Shown: piece by piece, positions 28,484-37,086 of the stretch
Layout of the letters: the number at the start of each line of letters is the position of its first letter
How positions within the stretch are numbered: position 1 is the stretch's first letter
Assembly: GCA_903952145.1 (NCBI GenBank)
Contig: CAJBES010000104.1
Span: forward strand, 1 to 64,000
Origin: an uncultured Opitutaceae bacterium
Lineage (GTDB): Bacteria > Verrucomicrobiota > Verrucomicrobiia > Opitutales > Opitutaceae
Reading direction: 5' to 3'
Length of the DNA stretch: 64,000 bases
The notes under the pieces: generated by a model
The model's input: only the letters and a program-made list of their open reading frames with translations
What the model was told of the DNA's origin: nothing
Database searches by the model: none
Position numbers and translations under genes: made by a program

Positions 28484-28601
28484 AGGGCGGGGATTCCGAT
28501 CCCCGCCATCGTAGCCACGAGCGTGAGCGAGTGGTGTTTGTCCACTCGCTCACGCTCGTGTCTGCAATTTCCGCAAAGGCGGGGATCGGAATCCCCGCCC
28601 T
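28484..28601. repeat. BIME/REP-like nested inverted repeat, possible bidirectional terminator
   Basis: Outer perfect 24-bp arms AGGGCGGGGATTCCGATCCCCGCC (28484-28507) and inverse (28578-28601), each arm itself a hairpin; inner perfect 19-bp arms CACGAGCGTGAGCGAGTGG (28516-28534/28542-28560) with 7-nt loop; lies between convergent genes. Confidence 0.85.
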
Positions 28602-28651
28602 AATTCGCAAACGCAGGCCAACAGTCATTCTGCGCAACCCCGGTTCGCTCC

Positions 28652-30268
28652 CTATCGCTCCCGGCCATTGGTCCCGGCCGATTGCAACTGTCGCGCGAAC
28701 ATCAGCGCCCGGGCCTCGCTCTGATTTTGGGCTGCTTCCAGCCGTTCGCGCGCCAGCCCGTGCGCCGGCTGATCGGGCCGGGCGTGCACCAGGCCGCCGA
28801 GCGCGGCAATGCGCGCATCCTGGGGCAGGGTCGCCAGCCATGCGTCCCGGGTCAGCGCCGCCAAATCCGCCCGGGCCGCCTCCGGCATCTGTTCGTCCAG
28901 CGCCGCCGCCAGCTTGGCGGGGCTGCCCTGCGGGCCGGTCAGCCGGTAGAGATTGCGCGGCAGCAGATCGCGGCTGTTGCCGCCGGCGGAAAAATAACTG
29001 ATGCCCAGCATGTAGCCATCGGCCGGCGAAACAAAGGCGGCGACCTCCGGGCTCATCGGCACGCCGCGAATGCTGGGCGGCCAGCCACTCTGGGCGGAAA
29101 AAAGCGCGTTGCCCTCCTGGCTCGCCAGAAAGCGCATGAAGTCGATGGCCTCGGCTTTCAGGGGGCTGCGCTTGTTGAGATAAAACCCAAACGAGGTCAT
29201 GTCATTGCCGTCGGCAAACGGCCCCAGGATGTAGGGGCCGACCACCGGATCGTCCCTGGTCGGCTGCGGCGCGCGCAACGCATCCACGTCAAATGACGCC
29301 TGGTCGTGCAGCGTCCGCGCCGCGCCCGACTGTGCGAAAATGAACAGCGCATCGCCGTGCAGGAACTCGCGCATGGCTTCATCGCGCGAGAGCTGCTGGA
29401 ACCCCGGTTTCATCTGCGCGCTGAATTCCCCCACCAGCGTGAGCCCGGCCAGCATGGCCGGCCGTTGGAAATCCCATTTCCCCTGGAGGTAGCCGCCTAG
29501 CACATGGGGCGCGGAGAGCGAGAGGAGCCCGTCGCGGTCGAGTTCAGGCACCAGGCGCGAAGTCGTGCCCATCAGATACATGCCCATCAGGAGCGTGGCC
29601 GTGTCTTTGCTGCCCGCAAAAAGCGCGATTGGCCTTTGCCGCGCCTGGCCGTAGGCGGACAAGCGCTCCGCCACCGCCCGCAATTCAATCAGGGTGGTCG
29701 GCACGCGATCCGAGCCGGTCACCTCCCGCAACAGCTGCCGGTTGCTGAACAGCCGGAATGACCCGCGCGCCTGCGTCACGGCGTAATACTGGCCGGGCTC
29801 GGGCGAGTTCAGCCGCTGCTCTAGCAGTTCGTCGGAAAATGTTTTCAGCCAGGGCACGCCCTCGAGCGATGTACCGCGGTTGTAGGGATTCGGCTCCTGC
29901 AGCTGCGCGGTGATCGGCGCGAAGTAGCGCACGGGAATATCAGACATCCCCTGCAGCCACGCGCCGTATTCGACGATGTCCGCCGAGTTCTCGCCGACGA
30001 AATTTGTCCGCAGCCATTGCCGGTAGATCGACGGCGGGATGACCATCTGCTTTACCCGCACGTGGGGATTGAGTTCCTCGTAGCGCTTAATCACGTCGTT
30101 GAGTCCGTCGGCCGGACCCACCTCATTTTGCCAGTGTGCGAGGCGGATCGTCACCGCCCGGGCCCTCGGAGGACCGGCGATCTGGAGATGCACCCAGGCC
30201 GCCAGCGCCACCCAGAGCGCCAACGCAGCCAAGCCCGCGATCCACGGTTGGATCCTGGGCAGCTTCAT
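28652..30268 (-). CDS. Extracellular solute-binding protein (ABC sugar-type), no adjacent permease
   Basis: N-terminal membrane anchor then VTIRLAHWQNEVGPADGLNDVIKRYEELNPHVRVKQMVIP; FMRFLASQEGNALFSAQSGWPPSI. Confidence 0.82.
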   Translation of the reverse strand: MKLPRIQPWIAGLAALALWVALAAWVHLQIAGPPRARAVTIRLAHWQNEVGPADGLNDVIKRYEELNPHVRVKQMVIPPSIYRQWLRTNFVGENSADIVEYGAWLQGMSDIPVRYFAPITAQLQEPNPYNRGTSLEGVPWLKTFSDELLEQRLNSPEPGQYYAVTQARGSFRLFSNRQLLREVTGSDRVPTTLIELRAVAERLSAYGQARQRPIALFAGSKDTATLLMGMYLMGTTSRLVPELDRDGLLSLSAPHVLGGYLQGKWDFQRPAMLAGLTLVGEFSAQMKPGFQQLSRDEAMREFLHGDALFIFAQSGAARTLHDQASFDVDALRAPQPTRDDPVVGPYILGPFADGNDMTSFGFYLNKRSPLKAEAIDFMRFLASQEGNALFSAQSGWPPSIRGVPMSPEVAAFVSPADGYMLGISYFSAGGNSRDLLPRNLYRLTGPQGSPAKLAAALDEQMPEAARADLAALTRDAWLATLPQDARIAALGGLVHARPDQPAHGLARERLEAAQNQSEARALMFARQLQSAGTNGRER

Positions 30269-31086
30269 GAACCACCCTCCTTTTCCCGGCGCACGAGCTC
30301 AAGCATCCGCTGCTGCACGTTGTAGCGGCGGAGGGAAACCGGATACTCCCGCAGAAACCGGTCGAAGTAGGTGCGGGCCTGCTTATATTGGCCCGCGCGC
30401 AGCGAGAGTTCCCCAATTTGCAGCACCAGGTCCTCGGGGATGAGGGCGAACAGCCCGCCCGTGCGTTCCGCCGCGATCAAATGCGGCAGCACTTCATCGA
30501 GCGGACGATTGTAGAACAATCCCGCCCAGCCGATCTGCATTTGCAAATCGCGCCGCAATGCCGGCTCCGTGATGGCCCCCAGCAAGGCGGCCGCCGCAGC
30601 CAGCCGGGCCGCCGGGTCGGCCGGTTCCGGCAGCGCATAGAGTGAAATCAAACCCAGCTTGACGAGGCCGAGCTGGGCCCAATGGCTGGCGGGATGGCGT
30701 TGCGCCAGCTCCCGGTATAGTTCACCCGCCCTCGCATAGTTGGCGGGAGTCGAGTGCACCTGGTGCAATCGCGCCCTCAGATAAAGCGCCCGGGCTGAAA
30801 GGTCGTCGACCTCTAACGTCAGGTCGGCGAGGACCAGATCCAACTCCCGCAAGCGATCTCCCGTAAGCGGCAGCCGGGTCAGGGCCACAACGACTCCGGC
30901 CAGGGCACGCTCGCGCGCATCGATCAATTCCACCTGCCGCAGTTCCGCCTTGGCCTCTGCGGGCTGACTGTCTGCAATCGAGTTCCAAACCGCCTCCAGC
31001 CCTGATGCCGCCTTCACCGAGGAAAAAAGGCCTGGAATCCCCCACAACAGGAGGAGGGTGCGGTAGGTGATCGACAAGCGGTTCAC
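30265..31086 (-). CDS. Exported TPR-like repeat protein
   Basis: Signal-like N-terminus; alpha-helical repeats (ARAGELYRELAQRHPASHWAQLGLVKLG; GQYKQARTYFDRFLREYPVSLRRYNVQQRMLEL); ATGA overlap with the solute-binding protein. Confidence 0.65.
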   Translation of the reverse strand: MNRLSITYRTLLLLWGIPGLFSSVKAASGLEAVWNSIADSQPAEAKAELRQVELIDARERALAGVVVALTRLPLTGDRLRELDLVLADLTLEVDDLSARALYLRARLHQVHSTPANYARAGELYRELAQRHPASHWAQLGLVKLGLISLYALPEPADPAARLAAAAALLGAITEPALRRDLQMQIGWAGLFYNRPLDEVLPHLIAAERTGGLFALIPEDLVLQIGELSLRAGQYKQARTYFDRFLREYPVSLRRYNVQQRMLELVRREKEGGS

Positions 31087-31115
31087 GAGCGGAATCAGTA
31101 GTTTGAACTGGTAAC

Positions 31116-31121
31116 GTATAC
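31116..31121. promoter_or_regulatory. GTATAC core upstream of TPR/solute-binding protein operon
   Basis: TAACGTATACTT 30 bp upstream of the gene starting at 31086 (-). Confidence 0.35.
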
Positions 31122-31281
31122 TTTTTTATGGATTAAACAGCGGCAATAAAGCCGAATCAAATAAAAATTTTTGCGACATCCAGTAAATCATAAACTATTG
31201 CTTTTAATGTATTAACTGTTGTTTACGCCAAGTTGAGCGCCTTGTTTCTGGTTTCTGCTGTCTGGCGGGCTAAATGAATAA

Positions 31282-31319
31282 TTGACAGTTAACGGCACTA
31301 TAAAATACATTTTGTATAC
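31282..31319 (+). promoter_or_regulatory. Candidate promoter/operator for the HpcH/HpaI operon
   Basis: TTGACA at 31282, inverted repeat ATACA-TTT-TGTAT at 31305-31317, GTATAC at 31314-31319, within AT-rich gap. Confidence 0.4.
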
Positions 31320-31465
31320 TTAATAATTCCCGCCTGCCTTGCCACATGCAAACCCCAAACTTTCAATTTTGGCCAGCGGCCGTGGCCGTATGGGTGCCGC
31401 AGCCCAGACCCTGCGGTTAACTCCCGTCGCGTCCTCCTCAACGAAATCCACACCTCCTTTTCCGC

Positions 31466-32287
31466 ATGAAACCCAGATCCAGCCGCATCCTGAAACTTCT
31501 CGCCGACGGCCAATTGCCCACTGTCTTCAAACTCAACCTGGCCGACCCGCGCGCCATCGAGATCGCTGCGCTTGGCGGCGTGGATGCGGTCTGGCTGTGC
31601 AATGAGCATGTGCCCAACGACTGGCTCAACCTCGAGCATCAGATCCGCGCCGCGCGCATCCATGATGTCGACACCCTCGTGCGGGTCGGACGCGGCAGCT
31701 ACAGCGATTACATTCGTCCCTTCGAGGCCGATGCGACGGGCATCATTGTGCCCCACGTCGCCGATGCGGCCGAGGCCCGCCAGATTGTGGAGTGGGTGCG
31801 GTTTCATCCCGTGGGCAAGCGGGCGCTCGACGGAGGCAACCTCGACGGCCAGTTCTGCCTGCTCCCGTTTGACGAATATCTGGTGCATTCCAACCGCGAG
31901 CGCCTCGTGATCCTGCAGATTGAGTCGCCCGAGGCCTTGGAGCAGGTGGAGGCGATTGCCGCCGTGCCTGGTTTCAACGGCATTCTCTTCGGGGCCGGCG
32001 ACTTCAGCCATCGGATCGGCAAGGCCGGGCAAATCGATGATCCCGTGGTCGCCGCCGCCCGCAAGCGCGTGGGCGCCGCCTGCCGGCGGCATGGCAAATT
32101 CGCCATGAGCGCACGGCTGGCGGAACCGCTCAGCGACCTGGTCGCCGAGGGCTATCGCGTGATGGGCGTCGGCGCCGATGTGCTGGGGCTCACCGCTTAC
32201 GTCCACCAGCGGCTGCAGGTGGTCCAGGGTCATATCGATGGCCTGCCGGCTGCGCTTAAACCGTCCGCGCGTTCAGTCTACGCCTAG
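31466..32287 (+). CDS. HpcH/HpaI aldolase/citrate lyase family protein (paralog 2)
   Basis: Collinear with 19863..20684: VWLCNEHVPNDWLNLEHQIRAARIHDVDTLVRVGRGSYSDYIRPFEADATGIIVPHVADA; GKRALDGGNLDGQFC. Confidence 0.88.
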   Translation: MKPRSSRILKLLADGQLPTVFKLNLADPRAIEIAALGGVDAVWLCNEHVPNDWLNLEHQIRAARIHDVDTLVRVGRGSYSDYIRPFEADATGIIVPHVADAAEARQIVEWVRFHPVGKRALDGGNLDGQFCLLPFDEYLVHSNRERLVILQIESPEALEQVEAIAAVPGFNGILFGAGDFSHRIGKAGQIDDPVVAAARKRVGAACRRHGKFAMSARLAEPLSDLVAEGYRVMGVGADVLGLTAYVHQRLQVVQGHIDGLPAALKPSARSVYA

Positions 32288-32340
32288 GATTGAGCTGGTT
32301 CTCGCGCTTGGCATGCTGCAATCCGTTCCCCTCCCCACCC

Positions 32341-33273
32341 ATGAAGATCCCAATCAAGGCGGCCAAAAAAATCGAGGGTCCCCTGGTGCCCATCATGCCG
32401 GCATTCGATGCCGACGAAAAACTCGACCTTGATTCCACCTGCCGGTGGGTGGAGTGGCAGATCGCCTCCGGGATCAGAAATTTTTGGACGACCTACGGCA
32501 CGTCCCACTATATGAGCCTGACCGATGAGGAGATTTACGCGCTCAATCAGGCCGTCGCCGGTGTCACCCGGAAAAAGGCCGTCTTCATCGCGAGCACCAA
32601 CTTCACCTGGCCGGCCGCCAAGTGCCTGGAGTTCATTCATGCCGCCCGCGCGTGGGGCGCCGATGTCGTCAAGATTCAGGTGGACTGGCGCTGGAATCCC
32701 AACCAGGACGCCGTCTTCGATTTTTACCGCCGCATCACCCTCGGCACCAGCCTGCCCCTCTTCGCCTACACGCTGGCCGCGCCGAATGTAAAGGGCATGA
32801 ACCGCCGGCTGCTGGAGCGCATCATGACCCTGCCGCAGTTCGTGGGCATGAAAAACGACACAGGCGATTTCTACGAACAGTGCGACTACCTCCGCGGCGT
32901 GCGCCTGGCGGGCAGTTCGCTCAATGTCATGACGGGAGGCTCCATGGCCTCGTTCCTGCACAACCACCAATTCGGCGCCCGCGCCTTTGCCGTCGGCATC
33001 GGTACAGTTTTCCCCAAGGTGGCCCTGCGCTTCTATGCGGCGCTGCGGGCGGGCCGGCTCGCCGCCTGCGCCCGGATCGTACAGGAATGCGAAGAGCCCT
33101 TTTACGACCTGTATGCCCGCATCAGGGTTTCGCACTGGGCCTGTTTCCACACGATGCTGAGGGAGCGCGGCCTGTTTAGCTCCGACCAGATGCGGTTTCC
33201 GCTGCTCACCGCCAAGCCGGACGATCGCAAAGCCATCCGAAAGCTCATGCGGTTGCCCGCGCTGAACGCCTGA
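32341..33273 (+). CDS. Dihydrodipicolinate synthase (DapA/NAL) superfamily aldolase
   Basis: EGPLVPIMPAFDADEKLDLDSTCRWVEWQIASGIRNFWTTYGTSHYMSLTDEE; FVGMKNDTGDFYE with candidate Schiff-base Lys. Confidence 0.83.
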   Translation: MKIPIKAAKKIEGPLVPIMPAFDADEKLDLDSTCRWVEWQIASGIRNFWTTYGTSHYMSLTDEEIYALNQAVAGVTRKKAVFIASTNFTWPAAKCLEFIHAARAWGADVVKIQVDWRWNPNQDAVFDFYRRITLGTSLPLFAYTLAAPNVKGMNRRLLERIMTLPQFVGMKNDTGDFYEQCDYLRGVRLAGSSLNVMTGGSMASFLHNHQFGARAFAVGIGTVFPKVALRFYAALRAGRLAACARIVQECEEPFYDLYARIRVSHWACFHTMLRERGLFSSDQMRFPLLTAKPDDRKAIRKLMRLPALNA

Positions 33274-33300
33274 GCCGGCCGGGAACTCACGAATTTCTCA

Positions 33301-34455
33301 ATGAAGATAACCCTTTCCGATCCCATCCTGGTGGCGGAAGGTCCCGCCAGGGAAATCCGCTGGGGCCGCTACCAGTTCCCCACCTTTGGCCGCATCGGCA
33401 ATCGTATCACCCTGACGTTCCACGTCGCGGAGGACAGCCCCCGCGCCTATGGCCAGATCGGCGAACAGCCCAATCGCGGCCTCTCGGCCGACGGCGGCCG
33501 CACCTGGTCGCTCGTGCGGGCCACCGAGCCCACCGACGGGTTGCTGTTGCCCAATGGCGATCATATCCGCATTGGCACCCCCGAGGTCACTCCCAAGTCG
33601 ATTCCCGTGGGCGAACTGACGCTGCCAGCTCCCGTCGGCACGCTCATCGGCACCTACGGCCACCTTCCCTACACCTATTACCGCCACGATGAACTGCCCC
33701 TCATCCTGCAGGGCGTGCCACTCTCGCGCCGGCCGGCCGGCTCCGATCGGTGGGTGGAGGAACGGGCCCGGCTCGATGATCCGGCTATGCAGCGCTACAC
33801 GATCCAGGAAGTTTTTCCCGTCGTCTGGTGGGGCGATGTGCATCTGACTACCGACGGTTCGCTGCTGGCGATCGTCTACCCCTGCTCAGCCGAGGGCGAG
33901 GTGGCTTGCTACCGCTCCCGCGATTTCGCCCGCTCCTGGCAGCCGCAAGGCCGTATTCTGTATCGCCCCGATCTCAAGGCCGATCCCCTGGCCGCGGGAC
34001 GCACGTGGGGTTTCACGGAACCTGGCACCGTGATCCTGCGGGATGGCTCACTCCTCGCCGCCCTGCGCACCACGGATGGTCTCGGTGTCGGCCCCATGTA
34101 TCTCACCCGCTCCAAGGATCAGGGACGGTCCTGGCCGGCGCCCCATGTGATGAGTCCAACCGGCGTGATGCCGCGGCTCCTCCAACTGGGCAACGGCGTC
34201 ATCGTGCTCAGCTCCGGGCGGCCCGGCGTCGATCTCCGTTTCAGTTTTGACCACCGCGGGGAGACCTGGACCGAACCGCATGCACTCGTGCCGCTGACCT
34301 CCGACGACGTGCAGGCCGACAGCTGCGGCTACACCAACCTCATTGCGCTCGATGATGATTCCTTTCTCGTCGCTTACAGTTGGTTCAAACGTCCAGGAAC
34401 CGACGGTCAGACGCACAAGGCCGTGCTGGTGCGCCGGGTCACGGTTCTGCCCTAG
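33301..34455 (+). CDS. Sialidase/BNR-repeat (exo-alpha-sialidase-like) protein
   Basis: Asp-box motifs LSADGGRTWS, SKDQGRSWPAP, FDHRGETWTEP; EPGTVILRDGSLLAALRTT. Confidence 0.75.
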   Translation: MKITLSDPILVAEGPAREIRWGRYQFPTFGRIGNRITLTFHVAEDSPRAYGQIGEQPNRGLSADGGRTWSLVRATEPTDGLLLPNGDHIRIGTPEVTPKSIPVGELTLPAPVGTLIGTYGHLPYTYYRHDELPLILQGVPLSRRPAGSDRWVEERARLDDPAMQRYTIQEVFPVVWWGDVHLTTDGSLLAIVYPCSAEGEVACYRSRDFARSWQPQGRILYRPDLKADPLAAGRTWGFTEPGTVILRDGSLLAALRTTDGLGVGPMYLTRSKDQGRSWPAPHVMSPTGVMPRLLQLGNGVIVLSSGRPGVDLRFSFDHRGETWTEPHALVPLTSDDVQADSCGYTNLIALDDDSFLVAYSWFKRPGTDGQTHKAVLVRRVTVLP

Positions 34456-34486
34456 CCGTTTGCCGGTCCGCCTCTCGGGTCCACCC

Positions 34487-36823
34487 ATGAAATATGAAGC
34501 TGCCGTCAATCAGCGCGATGACGCGCTGATCGCATCAAGGCTGAACGGCTTTGTTCCGGCCGAGGTTTACGATGCCCACGCCCACCCCTATCACCCCGGC
34601 CACTTTGCACCCGGGGCCTGGAGCTTTCTCGCGGACCAAGGTCCGCTCGGTTGCACGGAGCATCGTGCCGCCCTGCAGCGGTATATGCCCGCGACGACCA
34701 TCCACGGCGCCTACTTCGGCCTGCCGCACCCGTCCGCGGACCGGCCGGCCATAAACGCCTGGGTCGCCGGGCAGGTCCAGGCACATGGGACTCCCCTCAG
34801 CCGGGCTTTTCTGCTGGTGGCACCGGACGATGACCAGGCCATGGTCGCCGCCGCCCTGCACGACGGACAGTTCTGCGGTCTCAAGGTCTATCACTGCTAT
34901 GCCGGACGCCCCGACACGATGAATGCGACGGTCGAGGAGTATGCTCCGGAGTGGATGTGGGCGTTGCTCGACCAGGTGCACGGAATCTTGCTGCTGCATA
35001 TTGTCCGGGACGGCGCGTTGGACGATCCCGTCAACCAGCAGTCCCTCCGCCGGCTTTGCCGCACCTATCCCAACGCACGGCTCCAGCTGGCCCATATTGC
35101 CCGCAGCTTCAATTACCGGAATGCGCGCAGTGCCCTGCACACCATCGCCGACCTGGATAACGCGGTCGTGGATACGTCCGCCATCTGCGAGACCGAGGCA
35201 TTGCGGGCCGCGCTGGAGATTCTCGGTCCGCGCCGGGTGCTGTGGGGCTCGGACTTTGCCGTCAGTGAAATGCGCGGCCGCTGTGTGACGACCGGCGCCC
35301 ATTTCTTCTGGCTGCACCCACAGGGGCTGCATCCCGCCCTCCAGGCCCCCACCACCACCGCGATGACCCTTGTGGGCATCGAATCTTTGCTCTGCCTGCG
35401 CGAAGCGTGCGAGGACCTCGGCCTCACGCCTGATGACATCGGGGATGTTTTTCTGCACAATGCCCGGCGCCTGCTCGCCCCGCATCTGCCGGCGGCGACC
35501 GTGCCGGCAGAACGACCCGGCGCCGCGCTGTGGCAGCGGGCGCGGGCCGTGATTGCGGGCGGCACCGGCCTCATGTCCAAGCGCGCCGAGATGTTTGATG
35601 CGCGCGGCTGGCCGGCCTATTTCTCGCGCTGCGCCGGGGCCGAGGTCTGGGATCTGGAGGGCCGGCGCCATCTGGATTTTACGGGCGGCGTCGGCGCCGT
35701 GCTGCTGGGTTATGCCGACCCGGAGGTGACGGCGGCGGTGCGCCGCCGCCTCTCCCTCGGCACCTATTGCACCCTGGTCAACCCGCAGGAGGTGGAGCTG
35801 GCCGAGCAGCTGCTCGCCCTGCATCCATGGGCCGGCAAGGTCAAATATGCGCGCGGCGGCGGGGAGGCGATGATGATGAGCGTCCGGATCGCGCGCGCCG
35901 CCACCGGCCACAGCGGCGTGGCCTTCTGCGGCTACCACGGCTGGCACGACTGGTATCTGGCCGCCAATCTGGGCGCGACCGATGCGCTTAACGGCCATTT
36001 GCTGCCCGGCCTCGAGCCCCGGGGCGTCCCGCGCGAACTGCAGGGGACTGCCGTGCCCTTCCGCTACAACGATCTCGCCTCACTCGACCGTGCGCTGGCG
36101 CAGCTCAGCGGCAATCTCGCCGCGGTGGTGATGGAGCCCATGCGGTCGCAGTTGCCCAAGGATGATTTCATCGGACAGGTCGCCGCCCGTTGCCGGACGG
36201 CGGGGGCGGTATTCGTGGTGGATGAGGTGACCAGTGGTCTGCGCTACGGTTTTCCGGGGGCGTTGAGCCGGTTCGGCATTGAGCCCGATCTGGCGGTCTA
36301 CGCCAAGGCCATGGGCAACGGCTTTCCCTTTGCCACTGTCATTGGCCGCGAGGAAATCATGAAGGCCTCGTGCGGGAGTTTCATCTCATCCAGCTATTGG
36401 ACTGACGGCATCGGCCCCGCGGCCGCATTGGCCGTGCTGGCCAAGGCGCAGCGGATCCGCGCGCATGAACTGGTCTGGGCGCGGGGCGGGCAACTGCAGG
36501 CGGCGTTGCGGGCCATTGCCGCGCGCCATCCCGCGTGCCGCCTCACGGTGGGGGGCATGCCCGCGACGCCTACCCTGACTTTCGACCTCGGCGCGGATGC
36601 GCCGCTCGCACAAACCCTCTACACCCGCAAAATGCAGCAACGGGGGCTGCTCGTTTCCTCCTATTTTTATCTCATGGTCGCCCATGCAGAGACGCATATT
36701 GCACAACTGCTCGAGTGCCTGGATCCAGTGCTGGGCGAGATCAGCCAAACAATCGAGTCTGGCAAACTGGCCGCCGAGTCAGGCGCAGCACGAGGCCAGC
36801 GGGGATTTACCCGGCTCGCGTAA
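34487..36823 (+). CDS. Fusion: amidohydrolase_2-like domain + class III (GSA-type) aminotransferase
   Basis: N-half YDAHAHPYHPGHF...RLQLAHIARSFNY...VLWGSDFAVSEM; C-half HLDFTGGVGAVLLGYADPEVTAAV...FVVDEVTSGLRYGFPGALSRFGIEPDLAVYAKAMGNGFP; one uninterrupted frame. Confidence 0.85.
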   Translation: MKYEAAVNQRDDALIASRLNGFVPAEVYDAHAHPYHPGHFAPGAWSFLADQGPLGCTEHRAALQRYMPATTIHGAYFGLPHPSADRPAINAWVAGQVQAHGTPLSRAFLLVAPDDDQAMVAAALHDGQFCGLKVYHCYAGRPDTMNATVEEYAPEWMWALLDQVHGILLLHIVRDGALDDPVNQQSLRRLCRTYPNARLQLAHIARSFNYRNARSALHTIADLDNAVVDTSAICETEALRAALEILGPRRVLWGSDFAVSEMRGRCVTTGAHFFWLHPQGLHPALQAPTTTAMTLVGIESLLCLREACEDLGLTPDDIGDVFLHNARRLLAPHLPAATVPAERPGAALWQRARAVIAGGTGLMSKRAEMFDARGWPAYFSRCAGAEVWDLEGRRHLDFTGGVGAVLLGYADPEVTAAVRRRLSLGTYCTLVNPQEVELAEQLLALHPWAGKVKYARGGGEAMMMSVRIARAATGHSGVAFCGYHGWHDWYLAANLGATDALNGHLLPGLEPRGVPRELQGTAVPFRYNDLASLDRALAQLSGNLAAVVMEPMRSQLPKDDFIGQVAARCRTAGAVFVVDEVTSGLRYGFPGALSRFGIEPDLAVYAKAMGNGFPFATVIGREEIMKASCGSFISSSYWTDGIGPAAALAVLAKAQRIRAHELVWARGGQLQAALRAIAARHPACRLTVGGMPATPTLTFDLGADAPLAQTLYTRKMQQRGLLVSSYFYLMVAHAETHIAQLLECLDPVLGEISQTIESGKLAAESGAARGQRGFTRLA

Positions 36824-37086
36824 ACACCCCCGCACCGGCCGCCGCCCACCGTGTGGCGCAGCGAAACCACCGACGTGCCCCACTCAACCACCAGGCCAAA
36901 ACGGAAGCCGGAACCCATGGGCACGGCCAATCGCCGCCCCGTTGGGCGATGGACGTTTCCCCTCCGGAGGCTGCACGGGCGCATCCGGCGGCGCCCATCG
37001 GCCACAGCCATTGGCGGCCGGTCGTCCCCCAAGCATCCGGCTTCGACTTTGCCTCAGCGACCTGGCAACCTCAGCCACCTCCCTGC

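Noticed and set aside
34535-35998. 487-aa minus-strand ORF
   Set aside because: Antisense to the amidohydrolase-aminotransferase fusion.
36824-37086. 5' extension of track ORF 36535..38088
   Set aside because: Overlaps the aminotransferase end and has no oxidoreductase-like sequence before ATG 37087.
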